DNA of 64,000 nt from Paenibacillus_E sp964253085 (lineage in GTDB: Bacteria; Bacillota; Bacilli; Paenibacillales; NBRC-103111), in the NCBI RefSeq assembly GCF_964253085.1, contig NZ_CAXUQH020000001.1:7440001-7504000 (forward strand), read 5' to 3'. The notes under the pieces were generated by a model that saw nothing but the letters and a program-made list of their open reading frames with translations, ran no database searches and had not been told where the DNA came from. Shown here piece by piece: positions 16,234-25,878 of the stretch; positions within the stretch are counted from its first letter, which is position 1, and each line of letters begins with the position of its first letter. The position numbers were made by a program, and so were the translations under genes.

Positions 16234-17726
16234 TTCTTTAAACGAATCGCCGTCCATTCCCGTATCGGGATCCTATCCCCTCTCTTGATCAGCTTTCTCT
16301 CAACCAATTCGCAATTCCATACGTCGTAGAATTCGGCTTCATACTCGGGTTCGGTTCCGTCAAAGGGACCATGCCAGAAATTCTTACCCGGCAAATCGTA
16401 GCGGCAGAAAAACAAATAATCGTCGATACCTAGATGCAAGCCGAAATAATGATGGCCGTCCGTATTCCGGGAATCCCGTTCCATGTCCTGATAGGGACAA
16501 GACTCCAGGATTTGCTTCATAAATTTCAAGCGCGAGCCGCTTTCTCCAACTAATGCCCCCCCATACGACCAAAACAAATCCTTGTCGTTGCCATCCGCTT
16601 TCATCACTTCGCCATGGGTTGCATACCCGCCGGCCATTGCCGAGAGCCAATGGCGCAGGACGGTCGTCTTCGCATCGTTATTGCCCCACTCATCCTTAAT
16701 GTTTCCTTCATATTGGTACTCGTCATTAATAATGGGCTTATTGTAGGAGTTTTTTAGTTCAAGCAATAAGGTATAAGTATCAGGGTGTTGATAGGATACA
16801 TGGGTGAGCCAGTCCCGATCCGGATAAATCCAACCGAGCGGGATATTATGGTTCGAGATCGGATGATGGTGCGGGTCGTTCGCTTTGATAAACGATCCCA
16901 ATAAGTCCCAATCCTTGCGATCTATCCCCACGCAAAACTTGCCGTCCTCAGTTTCGGTAATGTCATATTCGTTTGCAAGCGACCACCATACGTTCCGGTA
17001 CGCGGAAAGTCTCGCAATCACATATTTGACATAGAGCAGGTCGTCTTCCTGCTGCATGCCGCGATCAATGCCCCAACAATCATAAGGGTGGAATAAGATG
17101 ACATCCGCCTCAATGCCAAGGCGTAGCAGATCCTTGACGCGCTCTTCGTAATTCTGAAAGTACTCCGGAAGCAGCGTTTGGAAATCAAATTCATTCGGTG
17201 CTCCTGCGAACGGGAAGACAGGCGGGTCGTAAGCAATGTTGACGTCGTTTTCCCCGCCTTTGTAATACTTAGGAAATACGAGCATTCTGATCTTGTTAAA
17301 ACCGTATTTGGAGAAGGATTCCAACGTTTGCCGCCGGATCTCCTCGGGCCTGTAGGTCCAAGCGTACGCCGTCGTTCCCATGACAAAGAAAGGCGTTCCA
17401 TCGGCATAGTTGAAATGCTTCCCGTTCACCCTAACCGGGCCGCGATTGCCTTCCTGAGCCTCCGTACATTCGAAAGCGCCAGTCAAACCATCGAATTCCA
17501 CATGGTTGGATGAAATTCGGAACGTGTACGTCCCTTCCTCCTCCGGCATAAATCTGATTTTCCAAGTCGATCCACCATCATAGAACCCAATAAACTTGTT
17601 TCTCTTTTGATCCTTCTGAAAGTAAGCTTGCAGGGTTACCTCTTGATATGGCTTTGCGAAACACTTTGATGATTGCAATTCAACCTCGAAAACACACCAT
17701 CGTTCAACGGTCTGTGAATATTTCAT
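16218..17726 (-). CDS. Glycoside hydrolase with DUF5060 and DUF4038 (apiosidase-like) domains
   Basis: About 502 residues from ATG 17726. The first 80 or so residues form the beta-rich DUF5060 domain (VTLQAYFQKDQKRNKFIGFYDG). A (beta/alpha)8 region follows, starting RVNGKHFNYADGTPFFVMGTTAYAW, the DUF4038/apiosidase-like signature. WWSLANEYDI carries the clan GH-A Asn-Glu acid/base pair, and KPIINDEYQYEGN the probable nucleophile glutamate. There is no signal peptide, so it acts on imported sugars. It is the third gene of the GH43-GH3 operon. Its final codons overlap the importer's regulon site. Activity could be on apiose- or rhamnose-containing oligosaccharides; this is not resolved. Confidence 0.85.
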   Translation of the reverse strand: MKYSQTVERWCVFEVELQSSKCFAKPYQEVTLQAYFQKDQKRNKFIGFYDGGSTWKIRFMPEEEGTYTFRISSNHVEFDGLTGAFECTEAQEGNRGPVRVNGKHFNYADGTPFFVMGTTAYAWTYRPEEIRRQTLESFSKYGFNKIRMLVFPKYYKGGENDVNIAYDPPVFPFAGAPNEFDFQTLLPEYFQNYEERVKDLLRLGIEADVILFHPYDCWGIDRGMQQEDDLLYVKYVIARLSAYRNVWWSLANEYDITETEDGKFCVGIDRKDWDLLGSFIKANDPHHHPISNHNIPLGWIYPDRDWLTHVSYQHPDTYTLLLELKNSYNKPIINDEYQYEGNIKDEWGNNDAKTTVLRHWLSAMAGGYATHGEVMKADGNDKDLFWSYGGALVGESGSRLKFMKQILESCPYQDMERDSRNTDGHHYFGLHLGIDDYLFFCRYDLPGKNFWHGPFDGTEPEYEAEFYDVWNCELVERKLIKRGDRIPIREWTAIRLKKSKKN

Positions 17727-17755
17727 CTTAACCATCTCCCTATCTGCCCAATCTT

Positions 17756-20164
17756 TCATTTGGAGTAAAACTTTCTATTTTTACCGTCCAAATATAAATC
17801 CGATGTAATTCTAAAGCTGCCCTCCAGTCTGATATCATGAGAGGAGCTGCCGATTTTAACGTCGATATCTCCGGCTTCAATGAACCACTTCATGTCCTTA
17901 TCTAGGTACGCCATCTGGCTAGGTTCAACGTGGAGATTGACTGTTTGCATTTCTCCAGGCTTTAACTCAACACGTTTGAATCCCGCTAATTCCATAACAG
18001 GTCTAGTCATCTTAGCAAAACGATCCTTGACATAAAGCTGAACTACTTCTGTCCCCTGCATTTCACCCGTATTTTCAATATCAAACTGAATCGTGATAAC
18101 GCCGTTTGGCTCAATTTGCGTACTGCTTAATCTCAGATTGGAATATCCAAAACTCGAATAAGAAAGTCCATGTCCGAAATAATATCTTGGTGTATGGGGC
18201 ATATCCACGTAATTGGAAAAACCTATACTTTCACCCTGATGGTAACTGGAGCCATTCGGATGATTGTAATAAACTGGAGTCTGCCCAGCGGAACGTACTA
18301 CAGATAGTGGAAGTTTCCCGCTTGGATTATAGTTACCAAGTAATACATCTGTAATAGCCTCTGCACCTTTTTCAGCCGGATTCCACGCCTCTAGAATCGC
18401 ATTCGCATACTTGTCTGCTGCATCACTGGAGATGGGACGACCATTAAAATGTACTGCTACTACCCCTTTGTGCAATTCAGATAATTTTTCTAAAAAGATT
18501 TCCTGACAGATGGGCAGATTGATATCTGTACCATCTATGCCTTCTCCCATGGATGCAATGGAGCTGGTTCCATGCTTGCCACCTAAGGTAAGAATAACCA
18601 GATCGGCCTCCCCGGCTATTGCTAGAGCTTCTTCATGGCCAGACATATCATTTCCTGCAACTGGATATCCATAGGAATATTCAATTTCAGTTTGAGGGAG
18701 ACATTCCTTTAATTGCTCCAGCAAATTCTTGATTCCTGGCTTTTGTTTCTGTAATAGTGCCTCAAAAGCTGGATCATCATCCACCTGTATAGGGGTTCCA
18801 GGGATTGTCTTCATTACAGATTTCTTTTCGTCTGCCTTTGTTTCCAAACCAGCCATAGTAGAAATAGCAGCTAACAGTCCTTCAGCCATACTAAAATGGG
18901 TATAGCCTCCAAAGAAAATTCGAGCGTCTGAAGCATGGCATCCTATTACAGCAATTTTTTTCACACTCTTTTGAATAGGCAGAGTACCATCATTTTTCAA
19001 GAGCACTAGCGATTCTCTAGCAGACTGCAGCGTGACGTCTACATCCTCTGAGCCATGAAAAGCCTTTGTCAACTCTTCACCAGATAAAGCATATGGATTC
19101 TCAAAAAGCCCCATTCTAAATTTAGTAGCCAAGATTCGCCTTACAGCCGAGTTCAAAATATCAATATCTGCTTTTCCAGTAGCAAACCATTCCGCTAACT
19201 CGTCATTAAAGCACTTCTTAAAGTGAAGCTCCATATCCATACCAGCACTTAATGCACGAAGTCCTGCTTCCGTATAACTTTCAGACACCTTCTGAACTTG
19301 ATGAATATTCATAACAGCACAATAATCTGATAGAGTGATTCCATCAAAGCCCATCTCGTCTCGCAATAATCCTGTCAATATTTCTTTAGATGCGGAAATC
19401 GGTTCTCCATTAATGGAAGCATAACAAGGCATTATCCCCCTTAAACCAGCTTCCGAAATAGCAGCCTGAAATGGCTTCCCATAAATTTCTTGCAATGATC
19501 TGGGCGGAATATCACAGTGGGCTCCATGGATTCCGCCATCAGAACCATGAAAGCCCAAAAAATGCTTAGCAACACATTCTGATTGCAGATTACCTGTTTT
19601 TTCTGATTGGACTCCTTTGGTATAGGCAACCCCCATGGCAGATGCTAATGTAGGGTCTTCACCATAGGTCTCGCCTTGTCTGCCAAAACGAGAGTCCCTT
19701 GAAATATCTAATACTGGTGCAAAGACTTGAGAGATACCAATCGCCCGCTCCTGCCTGCCAACAATTTTCCCGATTTCTTTCTCTAAATCAGGATCCCACG
19801 AAGATCCTTTTCCAATCCCAGAAGGAAAGCTGGCTGCCCCTTGCACATACGCACCACAAAGACCCTCCATATGAAAGATCGCTGGAATGTGATGCTCACT
19901 TAGCGCCATGACTATTTCCTGTATTTCACGTTGGAACCTTGCGGCATCCTCAAGTGTGTCTAACGCCCTCATCTCAAGGGCACTGACCTGACCCACTCCA
20001 TGTGAATAGTTATTTTCTAATTCCTCATATTCCGATAACTGTCTGGGGAAGTAACAGACGATCTGCCCCATTTTTTCCTTTATACTCATACGTTCGAGGA
20101 GATCCTTCGCCCTTTCCTCCGAAGATAGTTCAGGGTTCTGATATAGATATTGATAAGTTGTCAT
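17756..20164 (-). CDS. Glycoside hydrolase family 3 (beta-glucosidase/xylosidase-like)
   Basis: An 802-residue cytoplasmic GH3 enzyme. ATG 20164 is chosen because GGAGG lies seven bases ahead and it overlaps the GH43 stop as ATGA. The TIM-barrel domain has AKHFLGFHGSDGGIHG and the nucleophile aspartate in FDGITLSDYCAVM. The alpha/beta sandwich domain (SVKKIAVIGCHA onward) follows, and a fibronectin III-like domain ends the protein (GTEVVQLYVKD). GH3 enzymes remove terminal beta-linked glucose, xylose or related sugars by retention. It is co-transcribed with GH43 upstream and the DUF4038 enzyme downstream, a set suited to breaking down a branched oligosaccharide inside the cell. Confidence 0.9.
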   Translation of the reverse strand: MTTYQYLYQNPELSSEERAKDLLERMSIKEKMGQIVCYFPRQLSEYEELENNYSHGVGQVSALEMRALDTLEDAARFQREIQEIVMALSEHHIPAIFHMEGLCGAYVQGAASFPSGIGKGSSWDPDLEKEIGKIVGRQERAIGISQVFAPVLDISRDSRFGRQGETYGEDPTLASAMGVAYTKGVQSEKTGNLQSECVAKHFLGFHGSDGGIHGAHCDIPPRSLQEIYGKPFQAAISEAGLRGIMPCYASINGEPISASKEILTGLLRDEMGFDGITLSDYCAVMNIHQVQKVSESYTEAGLRALSAGMDMELHFKKCFNDELAEWFATGKADIDILNSAVRRILATKFRMGLFENPYALSGEELTKAFHGSEDVDVTLQSARESLVLLKNDGTLPIQKSVKKIAVIGCHASDARIFFGGYTHFSMAEGLLAAISTMAGLETKADEKKSVMKTIPGTPIQVDDDPAFEALLQKQKPGIKNLLEQLKECLPQTEIEYSYGYPVAGNDMSGHEEALAIAGEADLVILTLGGKHGTSSIASMGEGIDGTDINLPICQEIFLEKLSELHKGVVAVHFNGRPISSDAADKYANAILEAWNPAEKGAEAITDVLLGNYNPSGKLPLSVVRSAGQTPVYYNHPNGSSYHQGESIGFSNYVDMPHTPRYYFGHGLSYSSFGYSNLRLSSTQIEPNGVITIQFDIENTGEMQGTEVVQLYVKDRFAKMTRPVMELAGFKRVELKPGEMQTVNLHVEPSQMAYLDKDMKWFIEAGDIDVKIGSSSHDIRLEGSFRITSDLYLDGKNRKFYSK

Positions 20165-21237
20165 TCGAATTCCTCCACTTTCCATTCCTCTTTCCAATCC
20201 AGGTACGCCATTTCTCCATCGAAACGTATAGGAAGCCATACATAATCTGAAACTGAAGTATCAATATCTAAATCACAGGAATAATGGATTTCTTGCATGA
20301 CATAATCCGTATCCTGCTCAAAAATAGCCTTATAGATGTCCGCAGTTTTCTGATATCCTTTTCCGTTTGCATGATCTTCACCCGCCAAATCCAGAAGATT
20401 CGGCATCCATCTGTCAGCTAATGCAATATACAAGTCCTTCTTAAACGGATGCTTAAATACGGATGTAATCTGAGAATTGTATGATGTACAGGAGGTATCC
20501 TTCGGGTGGGGATTCCCCAAGACTGTCCATGGACCATGGACGGCTTTCGCACAAGCGACTTCCGATGGATTCGGATGATAGCCCGTAGTGCCGGATGTGA
20601 ACAAATAATGCAACCCTTTTCTAAAAAAATATGCTGGCGCTTCCCGAACAAATGGCGGTTGGATATTTGGAAAATGCGTCGAGTAATATCCGGTTACATC
20701 CGTATAATCCTCGTTCAAGTCAGCACATATGAACTCGCTGTGGACTCTTTCGAAATAATAATAGGCTTTGCCGTCGGGAGATACGACCAAGTCGAAATCT
20801 CCCGCACTCATATTTAATGGGCGCAGATCACTTTGCACCATCGTATAAGGCCCCAGAATATGGTCGGCAGTCAAAACGGTTGACTTTTGCGTCCCATCTT
20901 TTTGCATCACTTTCAGCCAGCATACATACTTACCCGTTTTTTGATTGAAGATAATATGTGGTCTGTCCACATACTGGGCAGGATGTAGTGGTGAAGATTC
21001 ATCAAGCTCATTTGGGGGAATAATAATCCCTTTATCTTCCCAATTGTACAAGTCCTTTGATGTATAGCATCTTACTCCCCAATGCCAGATGCCGCTTCCA
21101 GGTTTTGTTTTTTCTTTATTTTCTCCATACCAATAAAAGGTGTCCCCAACGGTAATGATGGACCCTCCGTGTGCCTGAATACGTTTCCCCTCCGTATCTA
21201 ACCAAGTCTGTCCAGGTCTAATTGAATTATTTTTCAT
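20161..21237 (-). CDS. Glycoside hydrolase family 43-like protein (galactan beta-galactosidase-like)
   Basis: A 358-residue five-bladed propeller without signal peptide. DTEGKRIQAHGGSI with DTFYWYGENK is the N-terminal signature of the GH43 subgroup that includes exo-beta-1,3-galactanases. AGDFDLVVSPDGKAYY and FVREAPAYFF carry the acidic residues expected for the pKa-modulating aspartate and general-acid glutamate. It is the first gene of a three-gene - strand operon (GH43, GH3, DUF4038) with its own regulon-type promoter upstream. Subfamily placement and sugar specificity (galactose, arabinose or xylose) remain uncertain. Confidence 0.85.
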   Translation of the reverse strand: MKNNSIRPGQTWLDTEGKRIQAHGGSIITVGDTFYWYGENKEKTKPGSGIWHWGVRCYTSKDLYNWEDKGIIIPPNELDESSPLHPAQYVDRPHIIFNQKTGKYVCWLKVMQKDGTQKSTVLTADHILGPYTMVQSDLRPLNMSAGDFDLVVSPDGKAYYYFERVHSEFICADLNEDYTDVTGYYSTHFPNIQPPFVREAPAYFFRKGLHYLFTSGTTGYHPNPSEVACAKAVHGPWTVLGNPHPKDTSCTSYNSQITSVFKHPFKKDLYIALADRWMPNLLDLAGEDHANGKGYQKTADIYKAIFEQDTDYVMQEIHYSCDLDIDTSVSDYVWLPIRFDGEMAYLDWKEEWKVEEFE

Positions 21238-21295
21238 ACCACAATGTCCTCCGATTCTATTTATTTTCGGTAATGTATTTAGAAACTGCAGTCCA

Positions 21296-21360
21296 ATTAT
21301 ACAAATTCAAAATTTCAGCATGTAGTCAGGAAATCTACAAAAAATATAGTTTTTCTTTGA
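21296..21360 (-). promoter_or_regulatory. Regulon site and promoter of the GH43-GH3-DUF4038 operon
   Basis: TCAAAGAAAAACTA, six bases, TTGTAG (21335-21340), 33 bases, TATAAT (21296-21301), all on the - strand. The -10 box lies 59 bases before the GH43 start codon. The spacing is identical to that at the importer promoter. Confidence 0.75.
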
Positions 21361-21447
21361 TTACGGCGCACAGGACATATGTAAACCAATTAGAACTGAA
21401 GGGTAACGGATCCCAACATCAGCGGTCTGCAATTTCCTCGCGGCTTG

Positions 21448-21486
21448 AAAAAATAAAAAAGAACCCCAAAATTAATTGAGGTTCTA
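21448..21486 (-). terminator. Rho-independent terminator
   Basis: On the - strand AGAACC pairs with GGTTCT around a short A/T-rich loop, followed by TTTTTTATTTTTTC. It lies after the GH43 remnant and insulates the regulon promoter below from upstream transcription. Confidence 0.75.
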
Positions 21487-21559
21487 CTATCAATATTAGT
21501 CATGAACGCTCTTGCTTTACCTGGAGCATGACAGAGCGGAAGTTCCTCCGGTACCCCAG

Positions 21560-21677
21560 GAAAATATTGAAATGAGCTGGTAACCAAATAAAAGTCGGAT
21601 CCCGCTTTGCAGATACTTGGGTCCGGATGAAAGCCCGGAATCACGGGGTTGTTGTAATTTTTTTTTGTACCCGACAT
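21560..21677 (-). pseudogene. GH43 beta-xylosidase N-terminal remnant
   Basis: ATG 21677 opens a frame reading NNPVIPGFHPDPSICKAG then DFYLVTSSFQYFPGVP, the highly conserved N-terminus of GH43 beta-xylosidases/arabinofuranosidases, including the catalytic base aspartate in HPDPS. The homology stops abruptly near 21560, where about 500 residues should follow. The frame then runs through unrelated sequence and the terminator to 21390. GAGGCTCG precedes the ATG, so a short peptide could still be made. It is a 5' stub left by a large deletion. Confidence 0.75.
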
Positions 21678-21713
21678 AACGAGCCTCCTTCATAAGTAAA
21701 TCTGGCCGTCATA

Positions 21714-22037
21714 TCATTTGTATTCGTAGCCGACGGTGCCAAGAAATGCCTTAGCGAGTACCATGTGCCCGATCGCAGAAGGATGGACGCGGTCCCAAGC
21801 TATAGTAGCCGGATAAATCTCGCGCAGCACCGGCTCGAAGGCCGCTTGTGTGTCCACAAACAAGGAACCTGTCTCTTCCGCCACGCGCTTCACGATCGTA
21901 CCGTATTCATCCATTCTCTTCCTCATGGCGTCCGCCGTATTCGGCTCGATGTAGAACGGAGTCATCAACACGATGCCCCTTACCTGCGATTTGGTCGCTA
22001 GCACCAGCTCCCGCAACGTGGCTTCATACTCCTCAAT
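21714..22037 (-). pseudogene. SGNH/GDSL esterase, C-terminal remnant
   Basis: The - strand frame is open from about 22037 (EEYEATLRELVLATK) to the stop at 21714. It contains GIVLMTPFYIEPN and the C-terminal catalytic block WDRVHPSAIGHMVLAKAFL, whose Asp-x-x-His pair is typical of SGNH-fold esterases that deacetylate sugars. The N-terminal block with the nucleophile serine (GDS) is missing. Its place is taken directly by a regulon-type TTGTAG site, so a deletion joined an upstream promoter element to the middle of the gene. It is followed after 37 bases by the GH43 stub. Confidence 0.75.
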
Positions 22038-22060
22038 CTACAATTAATTTAGTTTTCTTG
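22038..22060 (-). promoter_or_regulatory. Orphan regulon site lacking its -10 box
   Basis: On the - strand CAAGAAAACTA, six bases, then TTGTAG (22038-22043) reproduces the site seen upstream of four active genes. At the expected 33-base distance there is esterase coding sequence instead of TATAAT. It begins about 20 bases after the serine-hydrolase stop. Confidence 0.6.
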
Positions 22061-22078
22061 AACGTTCCTGAGAGTGTT

Positions 22079-23221
22079 TCAGATCGCGCCGTAAATCGCC
22101 GCTCTCAGCTTGTGTCCGCGAATCTCATTGTACTTTTTCGGCAGCAAGCCCTGCATGTAGACGATGGAAAGCTCCTCATCGGGATCTGCCGCCATCCATG
22201 TCCCGGCAGCCCCTGCCCAGCCGAACTCGCCCGAAGAGGAGTTGATTCCACCCTTCGCTCGGTCATTAATTACACGGACGCCAAGACCATAACCGTATCC
22301 GGGCCAGGTCCCCCCCGCCTCCATGTCAGCTAACTGCGTGGAATCCAAATGGTTCGTCGTCATTAAACCAAGTGTCTTGCGCCCCAGAATACGCGTCCCA
22401 TCAAGCTCTCCGCCGCGAACCAGCATCTGTGTGAAACGGGCGTAATCGCGAAGTGTCGAGAGAAGACCGTGCCCGCCGCATTCCAGCGTCGCATTCGGCT
22501 GGTAGATGTAATCGCCCCTTGCAAGCTCATACTCATCCTCCGTTTCTGCATCTAGCGTGGACAATCGGCTCTTCTTGTTGTCCGGAATCCGGAAGAACGT
22601 ATCGTTCATCCCAAGCGGCTCGAAGATTTCATCCTTCAGAAACTGTCCGAACGACTTACCCGACAGTACCTCGATCAACGCACCAAGCACATCGTGACTG
22701 AATCCATAATGCCATCGAGTCCCCGGGTCGAATGCAAGTGGGATTTCCGCGAGCTTCTTGGCCATCATCCGCACATTGGAGATATCCTTGAGAGTAAATT
22801 TAGATACCTGCCGCTCGGTTTCATTACTGTCCCCATGCATCGTCAACCCGGAGGTCATCTTGAACAAATCCATGATGCGAATCGGTGTTGCTGCCGGTGA
22901 CGTATACAGGGAGCCATCCATTTCATGTCGGTAGACCAGCGGATTCCGGAATTCGGGAAGATAATCATAGAGAGGGTCGGTCAGCAAAAAAAGTCCCCGC
23001 TCATAAAGCATCAATGCGACCGTGCACGTGATAACCTTGGTCATTGAATAAATCCGGAATATCGTTTCGGGACCAACCGGTCGGTTCTCCGTAGGATTCG
23101 CATAACCGAAATAGCCTTCATAGACCGTTTCCCCACGATGAATAACCGAACACGAACAGTTTGTCAAACCTTTGTCTACAAAAGATTGAAGCAGTGCCTC
23201 AACATGCCTATAATCCCCCAT
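22079..23221 (-). CDS. Serine hydrolase, beta-lactamase/class C (EstB-like) family
   Basis: A 380-residue protein of the penicillin-binding-like serine hydrolase family. The SxxK nucleophile motif is SMTK (about residue 59), the second motif is around WHYGFSHDVLGAL, and a FGWAGAAGTW segment near the end takes the place of the KTG triad. No signal peptide is evident, so it is likely cytoplasmic. This family includes esterases (EstB), D-aminopeptidases and lactone hydrolases. It follows the GH78 gene by 57 bases on the same strand and probably shares its promoter, which favours an esterase acting on acylated oligosaccharides over antibiotic resistance. Confidence 0.85.
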   Translation of the reverse strand: MGDYRHVEALLQSFVDKGLTNCSCSVIHRGETVYEGYFGYANPTENRPVGPETIFRIYSMTKVITCTVALMLYERGLFLLTDPLYDYLPEFRNPLVYRHEMDGSLYTSPAATPIRIMDLFKMTSGLTMHGDSNETERQVSKFTLKDISNVRMMAKKLAEIPLAFDPGTRWHYGFSHDVLGALIEVLSGKSFGQFLKDEIFEPLGMNDTFFRIPDNKKSRLSTLDAETEDEYELARGDYIYQPNATLECGGHGLLSTLRDYARFTQMLVRGGELDGTRILGRKTLGLMTTNHLDSTQLADMEAGGTWPGYGYGLGVRVINDRAKGGINSSSGEFGWAGAAGTWMAADPDEELSIVYMQGLLPKKYNEIRGHKLRAAIYGAI

Positions 23222-23278
23222 TTTTATCCCTCAATTCTTAAATAATGGCCATGCCGGTCAATCCGATTGGAAACTCAT

Positions 23279-25678
23279 TTACGCCAAGTCAATTGATTCG
23301 ATAAAGTCGCCTCCCGCCTCATAATAGTTGTCGATCCTCTCGCCCCAACGTACGCGGAACGGGATGCCGTCAGGCACCTTACCGGAAAGGGTGAAGGTTG
23401 TCTCCGTTCGGCGCCACGCAATTGATACGACGCCAGCCGGTGTCGCCACTTCGCCGCTCATCTCCGGTAAATCAAGCGTGTGAGGTTCGATTTCCAGCTC
23501 GCGCCATCCCGGTTGCGCGCTTTTAAGACCCAACATGCAGTGCGTGAACTCGTACAGTGGCAGTGCACTCCATGCGTGGCAATCGCTTCGCGGTTCCGTT
23601 GGCGTCTCTGGGAGAGTGGTTAAATGGAGCGAGAGGAGACCGATCCATTGATCCAGCAAGTCGGCCGTCCGTTCATAGAGACCCGCCTTCTCCAAGGCGC
23701 GGAACAAGTAGAATGCCATGGAGAAGGAACATTTCAATACGCTAGGATCGTCAAGCGCGCGACTAAGCACCTGCCTAGCCTTTTCCCCGTCGCAGAGTCC
23801 GGAAAGGACCGCCCACAGTTGCCCATGCTGGCTGTACTGCTCGAATGCCGGTCCTTCACGGTACATGCCCTGCTCCTCGGACCAGCATTGCTGTTCGATT
23901 CGAGTTAGGATCATGCCTGCGCGAGCTTCGTACTCCTCTCCAACATGGCTGCGCCCCGTCGCTGCGTTCAGTTTCGCAGCCGTTTGCAATGCGCTTGCAT
24001 ACATCAGGTTATGGATTGTTGAAGGCCCTTCCTTGCCGGCGGTCGGCATTCCCGCTTCCCATTCCGCCACCCAATCGATGTATTCCCAATAACCGATCCG
24101 TTCAACCAGACCGGAGCCGCCTATCTTTCGATCAAACCAGTCCAGGATGGCATCGACCGTGGGACGGTATCGCTTGATCAAATCGACATCACCCGTATGC
24201 CAATAATAATCGTGAAGCATATAAATATAATGCAAAGAGAACGAAGGGATAATCTGAACCATCGCGCTCGGGAACCGGTTCTGTGTAATCCCTTCGGGAA
24301 GCAGCGCGTTGTGAAAGTCTTCCAGCGCTTTTCGAACCAAGCCCGTATCTCCTCCGACACTATAGGTAAACAAAGCTTGGAGTCTGGTATCCATGATAAA
24401 CTGCATCTGCTCATAATAGGGACAGTCCTCATACGTCTCGTGCATGCAAAGCTGCAAAGTCCTGAGACTGATGTTCCATAACTGCTCCACCCAAGGAGCC
24501 GGCGAAGTGATGGAAGTCTTTGGCCCAAGCGGATAGGCGCTCTCCCTGTACCAAGGGCTCCGGATCCGCAGCGTCTGGTCTTCTGTCTGCACTTCGATCC
24601 GTACAAATCGGAATGTCCTCAGCCAGAAGGGCTCGTACAACTCCGATCTTCCTGAAGGATAATAATTATCTTCCATACCCATAATGACGCCGTTCTCGGC
24701 GTCGTCTCTAACGGAGTTGGCTTTCTCGTTGCCTCGTTCAAAATACCGTTCGGCGTAGCGAAACACGATATGCGACCCTTTGCCTTTCTCCATGGGGTAA
24801 GAGAGGTAGCCGGTGGTTAATTCCCCCGCATCCAATTCGACAACAACGCGGCTATAAGGCGGGATCTCCACCCATGCGTCCTCACATCCAGCGTCTGAGA
24901 AGCTAAATGCCTGCAGATCGTCTTTGCGAATAAGCATTTCACGGCGAAAATCCCGCTTAACTTCGTACAGCAAGGGAATCGGCCGCTGAATAAGCGGCAA
25001 CTGAGGAACAATTTGGTAGGGATAACTATCATCTCTTCCTAGACAAGGATCGCCCTTTTCCGCTTCTAGCCATAAGCCCTGCGCATCGGAATGCTTCCAT
25101 CTCTCCGGAATATTATCCGCATTCACTCGTTCTGCAATCGCTCCCATAAAGATCGTATAGGCTTCGTCGGAGTGGAAAGTGACCGCGTCGTCCACCATGA
25201 CTCGCCAATCGGCCAAGCCGGTTGCGATATCTGCCAATGGCTCACCATGCGCGTTTAAGCATGTACCGCTTACGGCAAGCCTCGGACCGATCGGCAATGA
25301 TGTCATGGAGTAAAGCGGCTGATCCGATCTTGTCGGATCATTGACCAGATAAGTATTAAGCGACCATACCTGAACGGCAATAACGTTAATTCCCGTTCGC
25401 AAGTTGGAACTTACGTCCATCGTATCGTAATAATGTCTCCAACGATCTCCCTTGAGAGGTCCAGAGCTAATCGGCTCTCCGTTAATCCACAGTCGATATC
25501 GGGTATTCGCACTAATCGAAAGTTGCAATGAATCTGGCTCGTCAAGCCGGACGGCAAGCCGGTAGTAAAAAAGACGATTTTCTCTCACATCCGGGTTTAG
25601 CCCCTTCAGAGCGTAAGCATCACTTGCCGGTTTAATCCAATAAGCTCCATGAAGCTTGCACGGTTCCTGTTGTGTCAT
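23279..25678 (-). CDS. GH78 alpha-L-rhamnosidase-like protein
   Basis: A 799-residue protein from ATG 25678. An N-terminal carbohydrate-binding-like region (YRLWINGEPISSGPLKGD) leads to an (alpha/alpha)6 catalytic region containing HETYEDCPYYEQMQFIMDTR, which matches the GH78 block holding the general acid. A C-terminal beta-sandwich follows (HAWSALPLYEF, SGEVATPAGVVSIAWR). Such enzymes invert and release terminal alpha-L-rhamnose from plant glycans. No signal peptide is seen, so it acts on imported material. It has its own promoter with the regulon architecture. Exact substrate is uncertain, because this subgroup contains many uncharacterised members. Confidence 0.85.
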   Translation of the reverse strand: MTQQEPCKLHGAYWIKPASDAYALKGLNPDVRENRLFYYRLAVRLDEPDSLQLSISANTRYRLWINGEPISSGPLKGDRWRHYYDTMDVSSNLRTGINVIAVQVWSLNTYLVNDPTRSDQPLYSMTSLPIGPRLAVSGTCLNAHGEPLADIATGLADWRVMVDDAVTFHSDEAYTIFMGAIAERVNADNIPERWKHSDAQGLWLEAEKGDPCLGRDDSYPYQIVPQLPLIQRPIPLLYEVKRDFRREMLIRKDDLQAFSFSDAGCEDAWVEIPPYSRVVVELDAGELTTGYLSYPMEKGKGSHIVFRYAERYFERGNEKANSVRDDAENGVIMGMEDNYYPSGRSELYEPFWLRTFRFVRIEVQTEDQTLRIRSPWYRESAYPLGPKTSITSPAPWVEQLWNISLRTLQLCMHETYEDCPYYEQMQFIMDTRLQALFTYSVGGDTGLVRKALEDFHNALLPEGITQNRFPSAMVQIIPSFSLHYIYMLHDYYWHTGDVDLIKRYRPTVDAILDWFDRKIGGSGLVERIGYWEYIDWVAEWEAGMPTAGKEGPSTIHNLMYASALQTAAKLNAATGRSHVGEEYEARAGMILTRIEQQCWSEEQGMYREGPAFEQYSQHGQLWAVLSGLCDGEKARQVLSRALDDPSVLKCSFSMAFYLFRALEKAGLYERTADLLDQWIGLLSLHLTTLPETPTEPRSDCHAWSALPLYEFTHCMLGLKSAQPGWRELEIEPHTLDLPEMSGEVATPAGVVSIAWRRTETTFTLSGKVPDGIPFRVRWGERIDNYYEAGGDFIESIDLA

Positions 25679-25720
25679 TGAGCGTATACTCCCCCTATTT
25701 TTGGATAGTCTCAGAGACAA

Positions 25721-25785
25721 AATATACAAATACTACGCTTAGATATACACTCTAAAAATCTACAAATTCTTTAGTTTTTCTTTGA
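25721..25785 (-). promoter_or_regulatory. Regulon site and promoter of the GH78 operon
   Basis: On the - strand ATCAAAGAAAAACTA, six bases, TTGTAG (25760-25765), exactly 33 bases, then TATATT (25721-25726). The GH78 ATG is about 43 bases beyond the -10 box. Confidence 0.75.
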
Positions 25786-25878
25786 TTCGTTATCCACTTG
25801 ACTATTTAAAGATGTAGACTATCCGCCGATTCCTTCATAAAGGCACAGTGGAAAGGCATCTTCATCTCATCATCGTTG

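Noticed and set aside
22079..23221. Antibiotic-resistance beta-lactamase
   Set aside because: The fold family is right, but there is no signal peptide and the third motif is not KTG. Position after a GH78 gene favours an esterase-type serine hydrolase.
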